Of a stretch of DNA of 64,000 nucleotides, positions 44,067 to 53,356 are shown in pieces. The position numbers were made by a program, and so were the translations under genes. The notes under the pieces were generated by a model. It was given only the letters and a program-made list of their open reading frames with translations, ran no database searches and had not been told where the DNA came from. The DNA is from Paenibacillus sp. FSL R5-0766 (GTDB lineage: Bacteria; Bacillota; Bacilli; Paenibacillales; Paenibacillaceae), in assembly GCF_037971845.1 (NCBI RefSeq), contig NZ_CP150227.1, forward strand, positions 4,464,001 to 4,528,000. The letters are read 5' to 3'. Numbering within the stretch: position 1 is the stretch's first letter; the number at the start of each line of letters is the position of its first letter.

Positions 44067-44897
44067 TCAGAGCACTTCAGCACTTTTTGGTTCTGTCACT
44101 TGAACGTTGTTCGCATCAATATCCCACTTTTCAGTCAACAATGTAATAATCTGCACCGCATGTTCGGACCTTGTGGATGTCTCACCTTGCTGCTTGGACT
44201 CATCTGCCTGATCACGTATAACAGGCTCGGAAGACGCTTCATTTCCATTATGTTGACTTTTACTCACATCAATCTGTACATCAGGCACTTCAATCTGACC
44301 GATCTGGATGGGCTGCTGTATTTGATGTGTTTCATCCTTCTCGGATTCTGTGTCTGTTCCAAATATAGGTTGTGTATTTGCAGCAACTTCTTGCTGCGTT
44401 GAATTCACTTCTCCTCCTGCCTTCTCTCCTGCCATCTCAACCAACACACGCTGGATTACAGGCAGTTCGACTGACGAGGCTGCTTCCATTTCCGTTTCAT
44501 ATTTACTCATTGCCAGTTGCACCTCTACGGACCGAACCTTCGCTCCTGTTGTTTCTTCAATCTGGCCTTTCATGACATTAGCCAGTTCTTTCGCTGTCCA
44601 TTGTAAGGATTGTTCCTGTTCATTGGATTGCAGCCGCTTGCCCTGAGCTAATATCTGTTCGAGCGTTGCATTTCCATCCGCTGGAGCATCCATTGCCGAC
44701 ATTGCCCGTTTCAGTTCGCCAACCGGATCACTTTTGAGGAGCTTGGTTATGGGTGATAAAAGGGTCAGCAGGATGAGAAGGCTCAGCACAAGCTTGACAT
44801 AACGTTCCATGGATCTATTGGGCAACAGCATATCCACAAAAGTCGCCAGCAGAACGATCATAATCAATTCCTGGAGCCAGTTGCTCAGCCACCCCAT
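44067..44897 (-). CDS. spoIIIAF: Stage III sporulation protein AF
   Basis: About 276 residues. N-terminal membrane segments (ELIMIVLLATFVDMLLPN, YVKLVLSLLILLTLLSPITKLL) and a soluble domain with a Gln/Ser-rich insertion, ending in LLTEKWDIDANNVQV. The ATG at 44897, after GGGG...AAGG, is preferred to earlier starts. The protein is longer than B. subtilis SpoIIIAF (about 206) because of the insertion. Confidence 0.9.
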   Translation of the reverse strand: MGWLSNWLQELIMIVLLATFVDMLLPNRSMERYVKLVLSLLILLTLLSPITKLLKSDPVGELKRAMSAMDAPADGNATLEQILAQGKRLQSNEQEQSLQWTAKELANVMKGQIEETTGAKVRSVEVQLAMSKYETEMEAASSVELPVIQRVLVEMAGEKAGGEVNSTQQEVAANTQPIFGTDTESEKDETHQIQQPIQIGQIEVPDVQIDVSKSQHNGNEASSEPVIRDQADESKQQGETSTRSEHAVQIITLLTEKWDIDANNVQVTEPKSAEVL

Positions 44898-44928
44898 CCT
44901 TTCCATCCCCTTTCTTGCCAACATACAT

Positions 44929-46119
44929 TCAGCGCATCATGACAGTCATATTACCCGCGGTCAACAAGATGGTAATGGCCAGGAAAAACATCAGCCCGAC
45001 GGCTGCGAGCGCCGCAAATACGTAGATCATGCTCTTACCGATGGCCTGGAGGCATCCTACAATCGGGGTGTCTCCTAGCGGTTGCATAATGGCACCAGTC
45101 ACGTTATATATCAAGGCAAGAGCCAGGATTTTGAGTGCCGGAAAGGCACATAGAAACAAAATGATGATCACTCCGGTGAGTCCAATTGCATTTTTGACAA
45201 GTAAAGAAGCTGTAATTACCGTATCCGTCGCATCCGCAAATGTTCTGCCCACGACAGGTACAAAGTTGCCTGCGATGTATTTGGCGGCCTTCAGGCTGAC
45301 TCCATCCGCTACCGATCCCGATGCTCCCTGAACCGAGATTACACCCAAAAACATCGTCAGCAGGATACCCAGCAGTGCCACACTAATATTGCGCAGGAGG
45401 TCTGCCAGCTGTGTCAGCTTGTACTTGTCAGACAATGAACTGACGAGATGCAGAACAGCTGAGAAGAAGAGTAATGGGAATACCAGCAAGTGAATCAACG
45501 TACTCACCAGATGAATCATGAAAATGATGAGTGGATGTGTCACCGAGACGGTGATGACATTACCCATGGACGCAAGCAGTGTGAATAACAACGGAACCAT
45601 GGCCATCATGAAGTTGATCATGCCGGTTATGGCATCCTTGGCGTATCCGATCGCCACACTGAAGCTGTTGATTGCAATAATGATGATGACCATATAACAG
45701 ATGGAATAGGCGATTTTGCTAATATTATTTTTCTCAAATGCGGTCTGAAGTGTCTCCAGAATCATGCTGAGTACACTTAACATCACAATCGTGACCAGAA
45801 GTTTGCCATTATATAAAATTTCATGCAGCATGAAGGTTCCTATCGCCACAAACACCGATTTCAGGCTGAATCCTTCATTGCCGGGGATTAACATATCCAT
45901 GAAGGAAGGGGTCTTCCCCTCCGGGAAGAAACCACCGTATTGTTGCATCAGTTGATCCCAGTATTTCTCCACCTGATCCTTGGGAAGCTGATCGGCCTGC
46001 TGTTCCATCCACTCACCGGAAGGCGAGGTTGCAGTAACCTGTCCCAGGATACCAAACAGAAAACAGAGCATCAGCACAACCGTAAGGCGCCACTGCGGCT
46101 TAAGATGCATTGATTTCAT
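44929..46119 (-). CDS. spoIIIAE: Stage III sporulation protein AE
   Basis: 396 residues. Signal peptide, a short lumenal region, then eight or so transmembrane segments of the SpoIIIAE transporter-like fold (HEILYNGKLLVTIVMLSVLSMILETLQ, ISVALLGILLTMFLG, GTMLVAVAGKTVDA-type gating replaced here by GTIVGRTFADATDTVI-like residues). Thought to export material into the intermembrane space. Confidence 0.94.
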   Translation of the reverse strand: MKSMHLKPQWRLTVVLMLCFLFGILGQVTATSPSGEWMEQQADQLPKDQVEKYWDQLMQQYGGFFPEGKTPSFMDMLIPGNEGFSLKSVFVAIGTFMLHEILYNGKLLVTIVMLSVLSMILETLQTAFEKNNISKIAYSICYMVIIIIAINSFSVAIGYAKDAITGMINFMMAMVPLLFTLLASMGNVITVSVTHPLIIFMIHLVSTLIHLLVFPLLFFSAVLHLVSSLSDKYKLTQLADLLRNISVALLGILLTMFLGVISVQGASGSVADGVSLKAAKYIAGNFVPVVGRTFADATDTVITASLLVKNAIGLTGVIIILFLCAFPALKILALALIYNVTGAIMQPLGDTPIVGCLQAIGKSMIYVFAALAAVGLMFFLAITILLTAGNMTVMMR

Positions 46120-46139
46120 ATGGAGTCCGCACGCCCTTT

Positions 46140-46529
46140 CTACACCGGCATCAGCTTCATGACGGTTTCGATAATAATGCTGATGATCGGTATAGCAAGT
46201 ACAAGGATCAGTACCTTACCAGCCAGTTCGATCTTGGACGCAATGCTCTCCTGACCTGCATCCCTGACAATCTGTGCGCCAAATTCAGCGATGTACGCTA
46301 TGCCAATAATTTTCAGCACCGTTTTCAGATAAATACTTTCCATGCCTGAATTCTCGGCAAGCCGCTTCAACACTTCGATGACTGCACCGATTTTGCCAAT
46401 CAACAACATGAAGATGACAATGCCGGTCGCGGCAGCAATCAGAAAGGCAAACATCGGTTTCTGTTCCTTAATGACCAGAATGAGCACTGTTGCGATGAGC
46501 GCCAAACCTACAACTTGGATAATTTCCAC
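46140..46529 (-). CDS. spoIIIAD: Stage III sporulation protein AD
   Basis: 129 residues, four hydrophobic segments (VGLALIATVLILVI, FAFLIAAATGIVIFMLLIGKIG and others), matching the SpoIIIAC/AD membrane family. 32 bp after spoIIIAC. Confidence 0.94.
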   Translation of the reverse strand: MEIIQVVGLALIATVLILVIKEQKPMFAFLIAAATGIVIFMLLIGKIGAVIEVLKRLAENSGMESIYLKTVLKIIGIAYIAEFGAQIVRDAGQESIASKIELAGKVLILVLAIPIISIIIETVMKLMPV

Positions 46530-46561
46530 AGGTCACCACCATCCGGCTTCATGACCGTTTT

Positions 46562-46765
46562 TCATTGAAAAAGAAATATCGATTTGATCTCTTGTAGCAG
46601 GCTGTCCAGCATACGGACCACCATGAACAATACAACGACAAATCCGATTACGGTCACCCAGTGAGCCATATCTTCCTTTCCCATTTGTTTCAGTACCGTG
46701 TGAATCATGGCAATGATGATTCCGATACCCGCAATTTGAAAGATTGCGTTCACTTCTAGATTCAT
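46562..46765 (-). CDS. spoIIIAC: Stage III sporulation protein AC
   Basis: 67 residues, two transmembrane helices, typical opening NLEVNAIFQIAGIGIIIAMIH and MLDSLLQEIKSIFLFQ end. Smallest member of the channel complex. Confidence 0.94.
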   Translation of the reverse strand: MNLEVNAIFQIAGIGIIIAMIHTVLKQMGKEDMAHWVTVIGFVVVLFMVVRMLDSLLQEIKSIFLFQ

Positions 46766-46794
46766 GACCTTGGCACCTCACTATCCCGGCTATT

Positions 46795-47313
46795 TCAGAA
46801 GATCAGAATGACGATTAACGCTCCGACAAGCATCCCGAGGCTTCGGCTCATTCGTTCATATTTCATTTGATCGGCCTGGGCGCGGGATTCCTCATGCATT
46901 AGTTGTTGAATGGCTAACGATATATGTTTGGTCTGATCCTGACGGTCACTTGTGCCAAGGCTGAAGCTTAATTGCAGCATCACTTCCTTCTCGTCAGCCT
47001 TCATGGCCGATCTTCCCCACGCCAGATCCACGCCTGACTGCAGACTTTCCCGGGCAGTGAGTCCATGAGGAGGTTCCATCTGTGTAGCTGCATGAAGAAA
47101 CAGCGTCTTTACAGGTTCTTTAGTCTGTGCTCCCATCTTGCCCATGGCATCGGGAAGTGGAGTGAGCCCATAGTTAATCTCCGTCATTAGTCGCTGGAGG
47201 GCTGCAATGAGTTCTCGCAACTGTCTCGGTCTTAATGCATACTGTCTGGCCTTGTAAAATCCGGCGAGGGTGCTGGCTAACAGAATAATTACCGCACCAA
47301 ACATGTTAACCAA
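46795..47313 (-). CDS. spoIIIAB: Stage III sporulation protein AB
   Basis: About 172 residues. N-terminal helix (MFGAVIILLASTLAGFYKA) and a GspF-like cytoplasmic helical bundle (LRELIAALQRLMTEINYG) with a C-terminal hydrophobic end. Start: a TTG at 47313, eight bases after GGAGG, overlapping the spoIIIAA stop; the downstream ATG (47304) is too far from that site, and the longer ORF extends deep into spoIIIAA. Confidence 0.9.
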   Translation of the reverse strand: MVNMFGAVIILLASTLAGFYKARQYALRPRQLRELIAALQRLMTEINYGLTPLPDAMGKMGAQTKEPVKTLFLHAATQMEPPHGLTARESLQSGVDLAWGRSAMKADEKEVMLQLSFSLGTSDRQDQTKHISLAIQQLMHEESRAQADQMKYERMSRSLGMLVGALIVILIF

Positions 47314-48310
47314 AGGCTTCACCTCCTGCCCCGGTCTGCTGCAACCCACGCATTTTGCCATCAGCCAGCCGAAAGGTCATGCCCCGGCTCGTCCGTTGCA
47401 GCTGGACATAACGTTGAAACATCTGCTCCGTAATTAAGGTTCTGAGGGCGGGTCTGGCCGACAGCTCCGATAGGTCACGGCCATGCGCAGTCGCAATCAC
47501 TGAGACTCCTGCATGCAGGGCTTCCATCACCGCTTCGGCATCCTCCGGACGACCGATCTCGTCCACAATCAGGACATCGGGCGACATGGAGCGAAGCATC
47601 ATCATCATGCCCTCAGCCTTCGGACAACCGTCCATCACATCTGTTCGGGGACCTACGTCGAATCCAGGTACCCCTTTGTAGCTACCAGCGATTTCGGACC
47701 TTTCATCCACAATGCCCACTTTCAGACGCGGACGTATTCCCTGAACCAGTTCAGTTCCCCCTGTAAGCTTTGTACCACTGCTAATTTGTCTCGCCAGATC
47801 TCGCAGCAACGTCGTTTTCCCTTGTTGTGGTGGTGATAGGATCAACGTGTGCAGGACCTGTCCGCTCTTCATATCGAGAAGATAAGGAAGAATACGATCA
47901 GCCACTCCATGTACCTCACGGGCTACCCGAACGTTAAACCCGTTAATGTCACGCAGGTATTCGACACGCCCACCGCTTAGCACCGTTCGTCCAGCAAGCC
48001 CGATTCGATGTCCCCCAGGTATGGTGATGAACCCTTTACGCAGTTCCTCTTCCAATGTATAAAGTGAATGGTTACTGATCAGGTCCAGCAACCTGTGCGT
48101 CACTTCTTTCTGAGGAACATACGCTTCTTCAGGATTCCCGGTCGGACAACCTTGAGGTGTCAGGAAGTGGTATGTGTTGCCTGCATTAATCTCCAGGGGT
48201 CTGCCTTCACGAATACGTACTTCCTCCACTTGTTCCAATAGAGCGGGTGGCATTCTTCCAAGAATGGTTCGGATCGGTTCCGGAAAAAGTTCCCTCCAGT
48301 TCACCTTCAT
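47306..48310 (-). CDS. spoIIIAA: Stage III sporulation protein AA (secretion-type ATPase)
   Basis: 334 residues. Walker A PPQQGKTTLLRDLA, Walker B regions KVGIVDERSEIAG and DVLIVDEIGRPED, and HGRDLSEL-type sensor. The GspE/VirB11-like ATPase powering the SpoIIIA channel. First gene of the operon, with a sigma E-like promoter upstream. Confidence 0.95.
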   Translation of the reverse strand: MKVNWRELFPEPIRTILGRMPPALLEQVEEVRIREGRPLEINAGNTYHFLTPQGCPTGNPEEAYVPQKEVTHRLLDLISNHSLYTLEEELRKGFITIPGGHRIGLAGRTVLSGGRVEYLRDINGFNVRVAREVHGVADRILPYLLDMKSGQVLHTLILSPPQQGKTTLLRDLARQISSGTKLTGGTELVQGIRPRLKVGIVDERSEIAGSYKGVPGFDVGPRTDVMDGCPKAEGMMMMLRSMSPDVLIVDEIGRPEDAEAVMEALHAGVSVIATAHGRDLSELSARPALRTLITEQMFQRYVQLQRTSRGMTFRLADGKMRGLQQTGAGGEAFG

Positions 48311-48372
48311 GAGTAGGCTCCTCCAACCTTGAGATCATTTGGTTCACACTTCTGGCGCTTGTTCATATCTCA

Positions 48373-48400
48373 AGTTTATGCCTGTACATTTAATTTATGA
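48373..48400 (-). promoter_or_regulatory. Sigma E promoter candidate of the spoIIIA operon
   Basis: On the minus strand TCATAAA (48400-48394), 13-base spacer, CATAAACT (48380-48373), a good sigma E match about 65 bp upstream of spoIIIAA. The operon is known to be sigma E dependent. Confidence 0.65.
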
Positions 48401-48573
48401 CGCTGAAATCTATCAATTCTTCAGAATACGGTTGAGAGTTGAAACCATAGATGCACCTTCTGTTCTAGGCACCCGTCTAGATGTGCATGCATATAGTAAT
48501 TGCAGATAGGTAAGTTCCATTTCGGTTCAAAACAGAACTACCGATCCCCAGATACAGAAAGGAGTTGTGGGGA

Positions 48574-49323
48574 GTGCGAGTTGATGTCGTTGGCAATGTG
48601 AATGAAGTACGTACTATTGATATTGCAGGGCGAAGTGCAGTTGTCATTGATGTATTGTGTACGACCAGTACAATTGTTACGGCTCTGGCGTATGACGCTT
48701 CGGCTGTGATTGCCGTAGAGACCGTTCCACAAGCCAAACAAATGGAAGTGAAAGATTGCATTCGAGGCGGGGAGCGTTTTGACAAAAAAATCACCGGATT
48801 CGAGGCGGGTAACTCCCCCTATGAATATATGACTGAGGACATTGTAGATAAAACGATCATACTGACCACAACCGATGGAACCCGCGCCTTGATTAAAGCT
48901 TCCAGGGCGAAACATGTACTAGCTGGATCATTTCTCAATGTCAGGGCTGTCGCAGCAGTGCTCTGCCAACTTCAACGAGATGTATTGCTGTTATGTGCGG
49001 GGAATCAGGATGAATTTGCTCTGGAGGACGCCTTGTGTGCTGGATGTATCATCGACGAACTGCACCGTCAATCCTGTTCTCCCCTCCAACTTAACGATCT
49101 CGGCATAGTGCTTCATCAGGCGGTATCCCAATGTCAGGAGAGCATCCCGGAGTTGGTGCAGGGATCTGTTAGCGGGCGGAGGCTTGAAAAGTTAGGCAGA
49201 GTTCATGACATTTCATATTGTTCTCAATTAAACTTGCTGGATTGTGTTCCCGAGATGGGGGAGGGGAACCTCATGCAACCTTATAGAGGTATACGCGGCG
49301 GAAAGATGTTCAAGTTGATGTGA
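48574..49323 (+). CDS. 2-phosphosulfolactate phosphatase family protein (ComB-like)
   Basis: About 249 residues from a GTG with GGAG nine bases upstream. ComB fold: VIDVLCTTSTIVTALAYDA, CIRGGERFDKKITGFEAGNSPYEY, LTTTDGTRAL and AGNQDEFALEDALCAG match the Mg-dependent phosphatase family first found in coenzyme M synthesis. Coenzyme M is not expected here; in other bacteria these proteins act in sulfolactate metabolism or on unknown phosphoesters. Divergent from spoIIIAA; lone gene with its own terminator. Confidence 0.82.
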   Translation: MRVDVVGNVNEVRTIDIAGRSAVVIDVLCTTSTIVTALAYDASAVIAVETVPQAKQMEVKDCIRGGERFDKKITGFEAGNSPYEYMTEDIVDKTIILTTTDGTRALIKASRAKHVLAGSFLNVRAVAAVLCQLQRDVLLLCAGNQDEFALEDALCAGCIIDELHRQSCSPLQLNDLGIVLHQAVSQCQESIPELVQGSVSGRRLEKLGRVHDISYCSQLNLLDCVPEMGEGNLMQPYRGIRGGKMFKLM

Positions 49324-49344
49324 GAATTAATATGAGAACAACAA

Positions 49345-49384
49345 AAAAGGTGTACTGCTGCCTATTGGCAACAGTACACCTTTG
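49345..49384. terminator. Bidirectional terminator between the comB-like gene and lysC
   Basis: AAAGGTGTACTG pairs with CAGTACACCTTT around a 14-base loop, with A and T runs at both ends. Confidence 0.85.
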
Positions 49385-49408
49385 CTAATTTACATACACA
49401 GAAAATAC

Positions 49409-50662
49409 TTATCTGCGATCTTGAGGTCCACCGACAACGGCTTGCTCGGCAGTGTCGAGATCATATGCTGTATGCAATGCCTTAATGACGTCATGCAGCT
49501 TATCTCCGTCAATAACACAAGATACTTTGATCTCGGAAGTGCTCACCATCTTGATACTCACGCCTTCAGCGGAAATAACTTTGAACATCTTCGCAGCTAC
49601 ACCAGGATGACTGACCATGCCTGCGCCAACAATGGAGATTTTAACGAGGTTCTCCTCTGATGTGACTTCACGGTAAGGCAAACGGCTGTGAAGGCCTTCA
49701 ATGACACGTAATGCGTTCTCACGATCAGACAGCGCCACAGAGAATGAGAAGTCTGCTTTGCCATCCATCACACCGCTCTGAACGATAATGTCCACATCCA
49801 GCTGATTGGATGCAAGCGCACCAAATACTTCGGCCAGAACTCCTGGTACATCCGGCACACCCAGAATACTGATGCGAGCCACGTTTTTGTCATAGGCAAT
49901 ACCACTAACCACTACGCCTTGTTCCATTGCTGCTTCCTCCTTCACAACCGTTCCTTCATTATGGTTAAAGCTGGATCTTACAATTAAAGGTACACCGGAA
50001 TGCTTCGCGTACTCTACTGCACGCGGATGCAACACCGCTGCTCCCAAATTAGCGAGCTCCAGCATTTCGTCATACGATATTTCCTTCAGCTTGCGCGCAA
50101 CCTTAACGATCCGCGGGTCCGTAGAATATATACCGTCTACATCCGTATAGATCTCACACGCATCAGCCTTAATTGCTGCCGCCAGCGCTACAGCAGTTGT
50201 ATCCGAACCACCACGACCCAGCGTTGTGATCTCGCCGTCTTCCGTCATGCCCTGGAAGCCTGCAACAATAACAATGTTGCCCTCGGCAAGTGCTGCATTC
50301 ACACGGTCAGGTTGAATATCATGAATACGTGCTTTTCCGTGAACCGGCTCTGTGCGGAATCCCGCTTGCCAGCCCGTGAACGATACTGCCTTACGTCCAA
50401 GCGCTTGAATAGCCATCGATAACAAAGAAATCGAAATCTGTTCTCCTGTCGTTAAGAGCATATCCATCTCACGAGCAGGAAGATCACTATTCAGTTGTTT
50501 TGCCTGATCAATCAAATCATCTGTTGTATCCCCCATGGCCGAAACCACGACTACACACCGATGTCCTTCATCAGCTTTTTCTACAACACGTCCGGCTACA
50601 CGCTTCATGCGTTCTGTATCTCCGACCGAGCTGCCCCCAAATTTCATGACGTACAATGACAA
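49409..50662 (-). CDS. lysC: Aspartate kinase
   Basis: 417 residues. Phosphorylates aspartate, first step to lysine, threonine, methionine and diaminopimelate. Kinase domain with MKFGGSSVGDTERMKRV, TTLGRGGSDTTAVALAAAI and YSTDPRIV; two ACT domains at the C-terminus (VARISILGVPDVPGVLAEVF, KISIVGAGMVSHPGVAAKMF). Length and layout match Bacillus LysC (aspartokinase II), where an internal start also makes a beta subunit of the ACT part. No lysine riboswitch is visible upstream (only about 190 bp after efp). Confidence 0.92.
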   Translation of the reverse strand: MSLYVMKFGGSSVGDTERMKRVAGRVVEKADEGHRCVVVVSAMGDTTDDLIDQAKQLNSDLPAREMDMLLTTGEQISISLLSMAIQALGRKAVSFTGWQAGFRTEPVHGKARIHDIQPDRVNAALAEGNIVIVAGFQGMTEDGEITTLGRGGSDTTAVALAAAIKADACEIYTDVDGIYSTDPRIVKVARKLKEISYDEMLELANLGAAVLHPRAVEYAKHSGVPLIVRSSFNHNEGTVVKEEAAMEQGVVVSGIAYDKNVARISILGVPDVPGVLAEVFGALASNQLDVDIIVQSGVMDGKADFSFSVALSDRENALRVIEGLHSRLPYREVTSEENLVKISIVGAGMVSHPGVAAKMFKVISAEGVSIKMVSTSEIKVSCVIDGDKLHDVIKALHTAYDLDTAEQAVVGGPQDRR

Positions 50663-50783
50663 CGCAAATCCACTCCCTACCTTGTGCAGTATGCATAATT
50701 AATGTCCATCGTCATTATTCTCTACGAGAAATGACTTTAACCCAGTATATTACGAAAGCGCCTGATAGGCTAATCTTTTTTCG

Positions 50784-50817
50784 AAAAAACCCTCTGCCAA
50801 AGGAATGGCAAAGGGTT
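50784..50817 (-). terminator. Terminator after efp
   Basis: AACCCTCTGCCA pairs with TGGCAAAGGGTT (one mismatch), followed by six T on the minus strand. Confidence 0.85.
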
Positions 50818-50852
50818 GTTAATAACCTTTTTTAGCTTACAAGCTGTGAAAG

Positions 50853-51410
50853 TTACGCACGGGAAGAGTATTTACCTTCACGTGTGTCAATCAGGAGAAC
50901 GTCACCTTCGTTAATGAACAAAGGAACCTGTACGTTCAAGCCTGTTTCCACTTTTGCATTTTTGGTAGCGCCTTGTGCAGTGTTACCTTTAACACTTGGC
51001 TCAGTCTCGATGACTTTCAACTCAACGCTTGTTGGCAAGTCAATTCCGAGGATTTCACCTTGGTAGCTAACGATCTTAACGACCATGTTTTCTTTCAGGA
51101 AGTTCAATTCCCATTCCAGTTGATCACTAGTCAATGTGAACTGATCATAGGTTTCGTTATCCATGAACGTGTGCTCTGTACCGCTTGCATACAGGTAGGA
51201 TACGCCACGGTTTTCGATGATGGCACGACCAATCGTTTCGCCTGCACGGAATGTTTTTTCAACGGTGTTACCATTACGCAGGTTTTTCAATTTGGAACGT
51301 ACAAAGGCAGCACCTTTACCTGGTTTAACGTGTTGGAAATCAAGAACGGTATAGATATCGTTATCTACTTGCACGGTCAAGCCTGTTTTAAAATCGTTTA
51401 CTGAAATCAC
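50853..51410 (-). CDS. efp: Translation elongation factor P
   Basis: 185 residues, three-domain protein that rescues ribosomes stalled at polyproline. KOW-like N-terminal domain with [22 protein letters not shown] (loop tip Lys in KPGKG), central OB domain, and EF-P C-terminal domain ending [32 protein letters not shown] precedes the GTG start. Downstream of papP with repeat copy D between them. Confidence 0.96.
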   Translation of the reverse strand: MISVNDFKTGLTVQVDNDIYTVLDFQHVKPGKGAAFVRSKLKNLRNGNTVEKTFRAGETIGRAIIENRGVSYLYASGTEHTFMDNETYDQFTLTSDQLEWELNFLKENMVVKIVSYQGEILGIDLPTSVELKVIETEPSVKGNTAQGATKNAKVETGLNVQVPLFINEGDVLLIDTREGKYSSRA

Positions 51411-51444
51411 AAAAAATCCCTCCTGATATGGTTAAAAAGTAGGT

Positions 51445-51709
51445 GATATAAGACGATGAGTTAATGTAAAAGGTGGGTTTATTCTGAATTGATGACCATG
51501 TGCGATGTGACCGTTACGGGTTCGGATCGTTCCTCCGATCGCTGTTGTCTCCTCATTTTCCCGATTAGATTTTAATAAGGTTTAAAATGAGGAGACAAAG
51601 GCGAGAGCTTCGCTTCTTCAGAATCGATTCCGCTCCCTTCACTACTTTTGCAATGGTCCATAACAATCAGCAATAACCTGTACCTTTATATTAAAAATCG
51701 TCTTATATC
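51445..51709 (+). repeat. Dispersed structured intergenic repeat, family R1, copy D (divergent)
   Basis: About 265 bp filling the 51411-51723 gap. Perfect 13-bp terminal inverted repeat GATATAAGACGAT (51445-51457) / ATCGTCTTATATC (51697-51709). The core keeps GATCGCTG...AAAGGCGA and AGCTTCGCTTCTTCAGA, but the stem arms are TTGTCTCCTCATTTT / AAAATGAGGAGACAA instead of TTATCCCCAGATTTT / AAAATCCGGTGATAA. The pairing is kept while the sequence differs. Confidence 0.75.
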
Positions 51710-51723
51710 CCTGTGGCTGTAAT

Positions 51724-52797
51724 TTAGCCGATTACGGTGAACTTCTTGTCCGACTTCGTGAGAATATGAATACCCGTCTCGGTAATCACTACGTCATCCT
51801 CGATACGCACGCCGCCAAGCCCGTCAATATATATACCCGGTTCAACGGTAACAACCATACCCGGTTTCAATACATCGTCGCTAAGCTTGGACAAGCGAGG
51901 AGCTTCGTGAACTTCCATACCCAGACCGTGGCCTGTGCTGTGTCCGAATTGATCTCCATATCCGTGACCTGCAATGATATCACGAGCCAATGCATCTGCT
52001 TCCCGTCCGGTCATGCCCGGTTTCAGGTTCTCCAGCGTATGTAACTGAGCTTCCAGTACAATGTCATAAATTTTGCGCAGTTCAGGTACAGGTGTACCTG
52101 TTGCAATGGTACGTGTCAGATCTGAACAGTATCCGTCCAAAAGTGCACCAAAGTCAAATGTAATTAACTCATTCTGTCCGATGACCTTGCTGCTCGCTAC
52201 ACCGTGAGGCATAGCAGAACGTTCACCCGAAGCTACAATGGTGTCAAACGAAGAGGACGTTGCTCCATGTTTGCGCATGAAAAACTCCATCTCCAGATCC
52301 ACTTCACGCTCCGTCATACCTTGTTTTGCAAACTGCAAAACGTGGCTGAACGTGGCATCCGCCAGATCTGCTGCTCTCTGCATGACCGCGATCTCATCTT
52401 CATCCTTGAACATACGAAGTTGTTCCACGATCCCGGATACAGCTTTCAGTTCGATAGATTGAAGTGCTTCAGCATAAGCGGAATGCGTGCCAAATGTAAC
52501 ACTATCCTGCTCGAAGCCCACTTCTTTGATATTCGCGGATGCCAGTAGTTCACGCACTGTATCCATCGGCTTGGCTCCATGCTCCACAACGGTGAATCCT
52601 TTGGCTTGTTGAGGCGCTTGTGACATATAACGGAAATCAGTCAGCAGATATGCATCCTGTTCCGTAATCAGCACATATCCCGCCGAGCCTGTAAAACCCG
52701 TCATATAACGACGGTTAATCGGGTTTGTAATCAGCATTGCAGTGAGTTCATGCTCACGCATGGCTTCACGCAACTTATTTACTCGTTTGTTTTCCAT
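51724..52797 (-). CDS. papP: Xaa-Pro aminopeptidase (M24B)
   Basis: 357 residues. N-terminal creatinase domain and C-terminal pita-bread domain with dinuclear metal ligands: Asp in ITFDFGAL, Asp in GYCSDLTRT, His in [14 protein letters not shown], Glu in [10 protein letters not shown], Glu in GVRIEDDVV. Releases N-terminal residues before proline. Located between aroQ and efp, as yqhT in B. subtilis; functional pairing with EF-P around proline is an inference from context. Confidence 0.94.
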   Translation of the reverse strand: MENKRVNKLREAMREHELTAMLITNPINRRYMTGFTGSAGYVLITEQDAYLLTDFRYMSQAPQQAKGFTVVEHGAKPMDTVRELLASANIKEVGFEQDSVTFGTHSAYAEALQSIELKAVSGIVEQLRMFKDEDEIAVMQRAADLADATFSHVLQFAKQGMTEREVDLEMEFFMRKHGATSSSFDTIVASGERSAMPHGVASSKVIGQNELITFDFGALLDGYCSDLTRTIATGTPVPELRKIYDIVLEAQLHTLENLKPGMTGREADALARDIIAGHGYGDQFGHSTGHGLGMEVHEAPRLSKLSDDVLKPGMVVTVEPGIYIDGLGGVRIEDDVVITETGIHILTKSDKKFTVIG

Positions 52798-52836
52798 CGG
52801 TAACCCTTCTTTCTCTCACATTCCCGGGTTCCCGGC

Positions 52837-53280
52837 TCAGGTTTGTTTGTCCAGATGACGCACAAGAGCCAGCAATCCCAGTTCATAGCTTACTTCGCCA
52901 AATCCGGCAATCTGCCCGATTGTTTCCGCTGCAATCACTGAATGATGTCTGAACGCTTCGCGTGCATGAATGTTGGATAGATGTACTTCCACCGTAGGGA
53001 CTTTTACAGCATTGATTGCATCACGTATAGCATAGCTATAATGGGTAAATGCTCCGGCATTCAGTATGATTCCGTCTGCCTCACCCATCGCTGCATGAAT
53101 GCGGTCAATGATGTCTCCTTCATGGTTCGATTGATAAAAAGCGATGGAGACGCCAAGTTCATCAGCCTGTCTGCGAATTTTGTCTTCAATATCCTTCAGA
53201 CTAAGCGTTCCATAGATGCCCGGTTCACGTACACCAAGCATGTTCAGGTTCGGACCATTGATCACAATAATTCGTTTCAT
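52837..53280 (-). CDS. aroQ: Type II 3-dehydroquinate dehydratase
   Basis: 147 residues from the ATG at 53280, five bases after GGAG. Third step of the shikimate pathway. Motifs: INGPNLNMLGVREPGIYG (catalytic Tyr near its end), QSNHEGDIIDRIH, NAGAFTHYSYAIRDAI and EVHLSNIHAREAFRHHS. Confidence 0.96.
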   Translation of the reverse strand: MKRIIVINGPNLNMLGVREPGIYGTLSLKDIEDKIRRQADELGVSIAFYQSNHEGDIIDRIHAAMGEADGIILNAGAFTHYSYAIRDAINAVKVPTVEVHLSNIHAREAFRHHSVIAAETIGQIAGFGEVSYELGLLALVRHLDKQT

Positions 53281-53356
53281 CGCTTCTCCACCCTCTCTGC
53301 AAATAACCATCTGCTATTTTAACACAGCCATTGCCGGATTGAGAAGCTTTTTTGCG

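Noticed and set aside
50663..50852. Possible lysine riboswitch ahead of lysC
   Set aside because: The gap is about 190 bp and contains the efp terminator; no lysine riboswitch motifs are visible in what remains.
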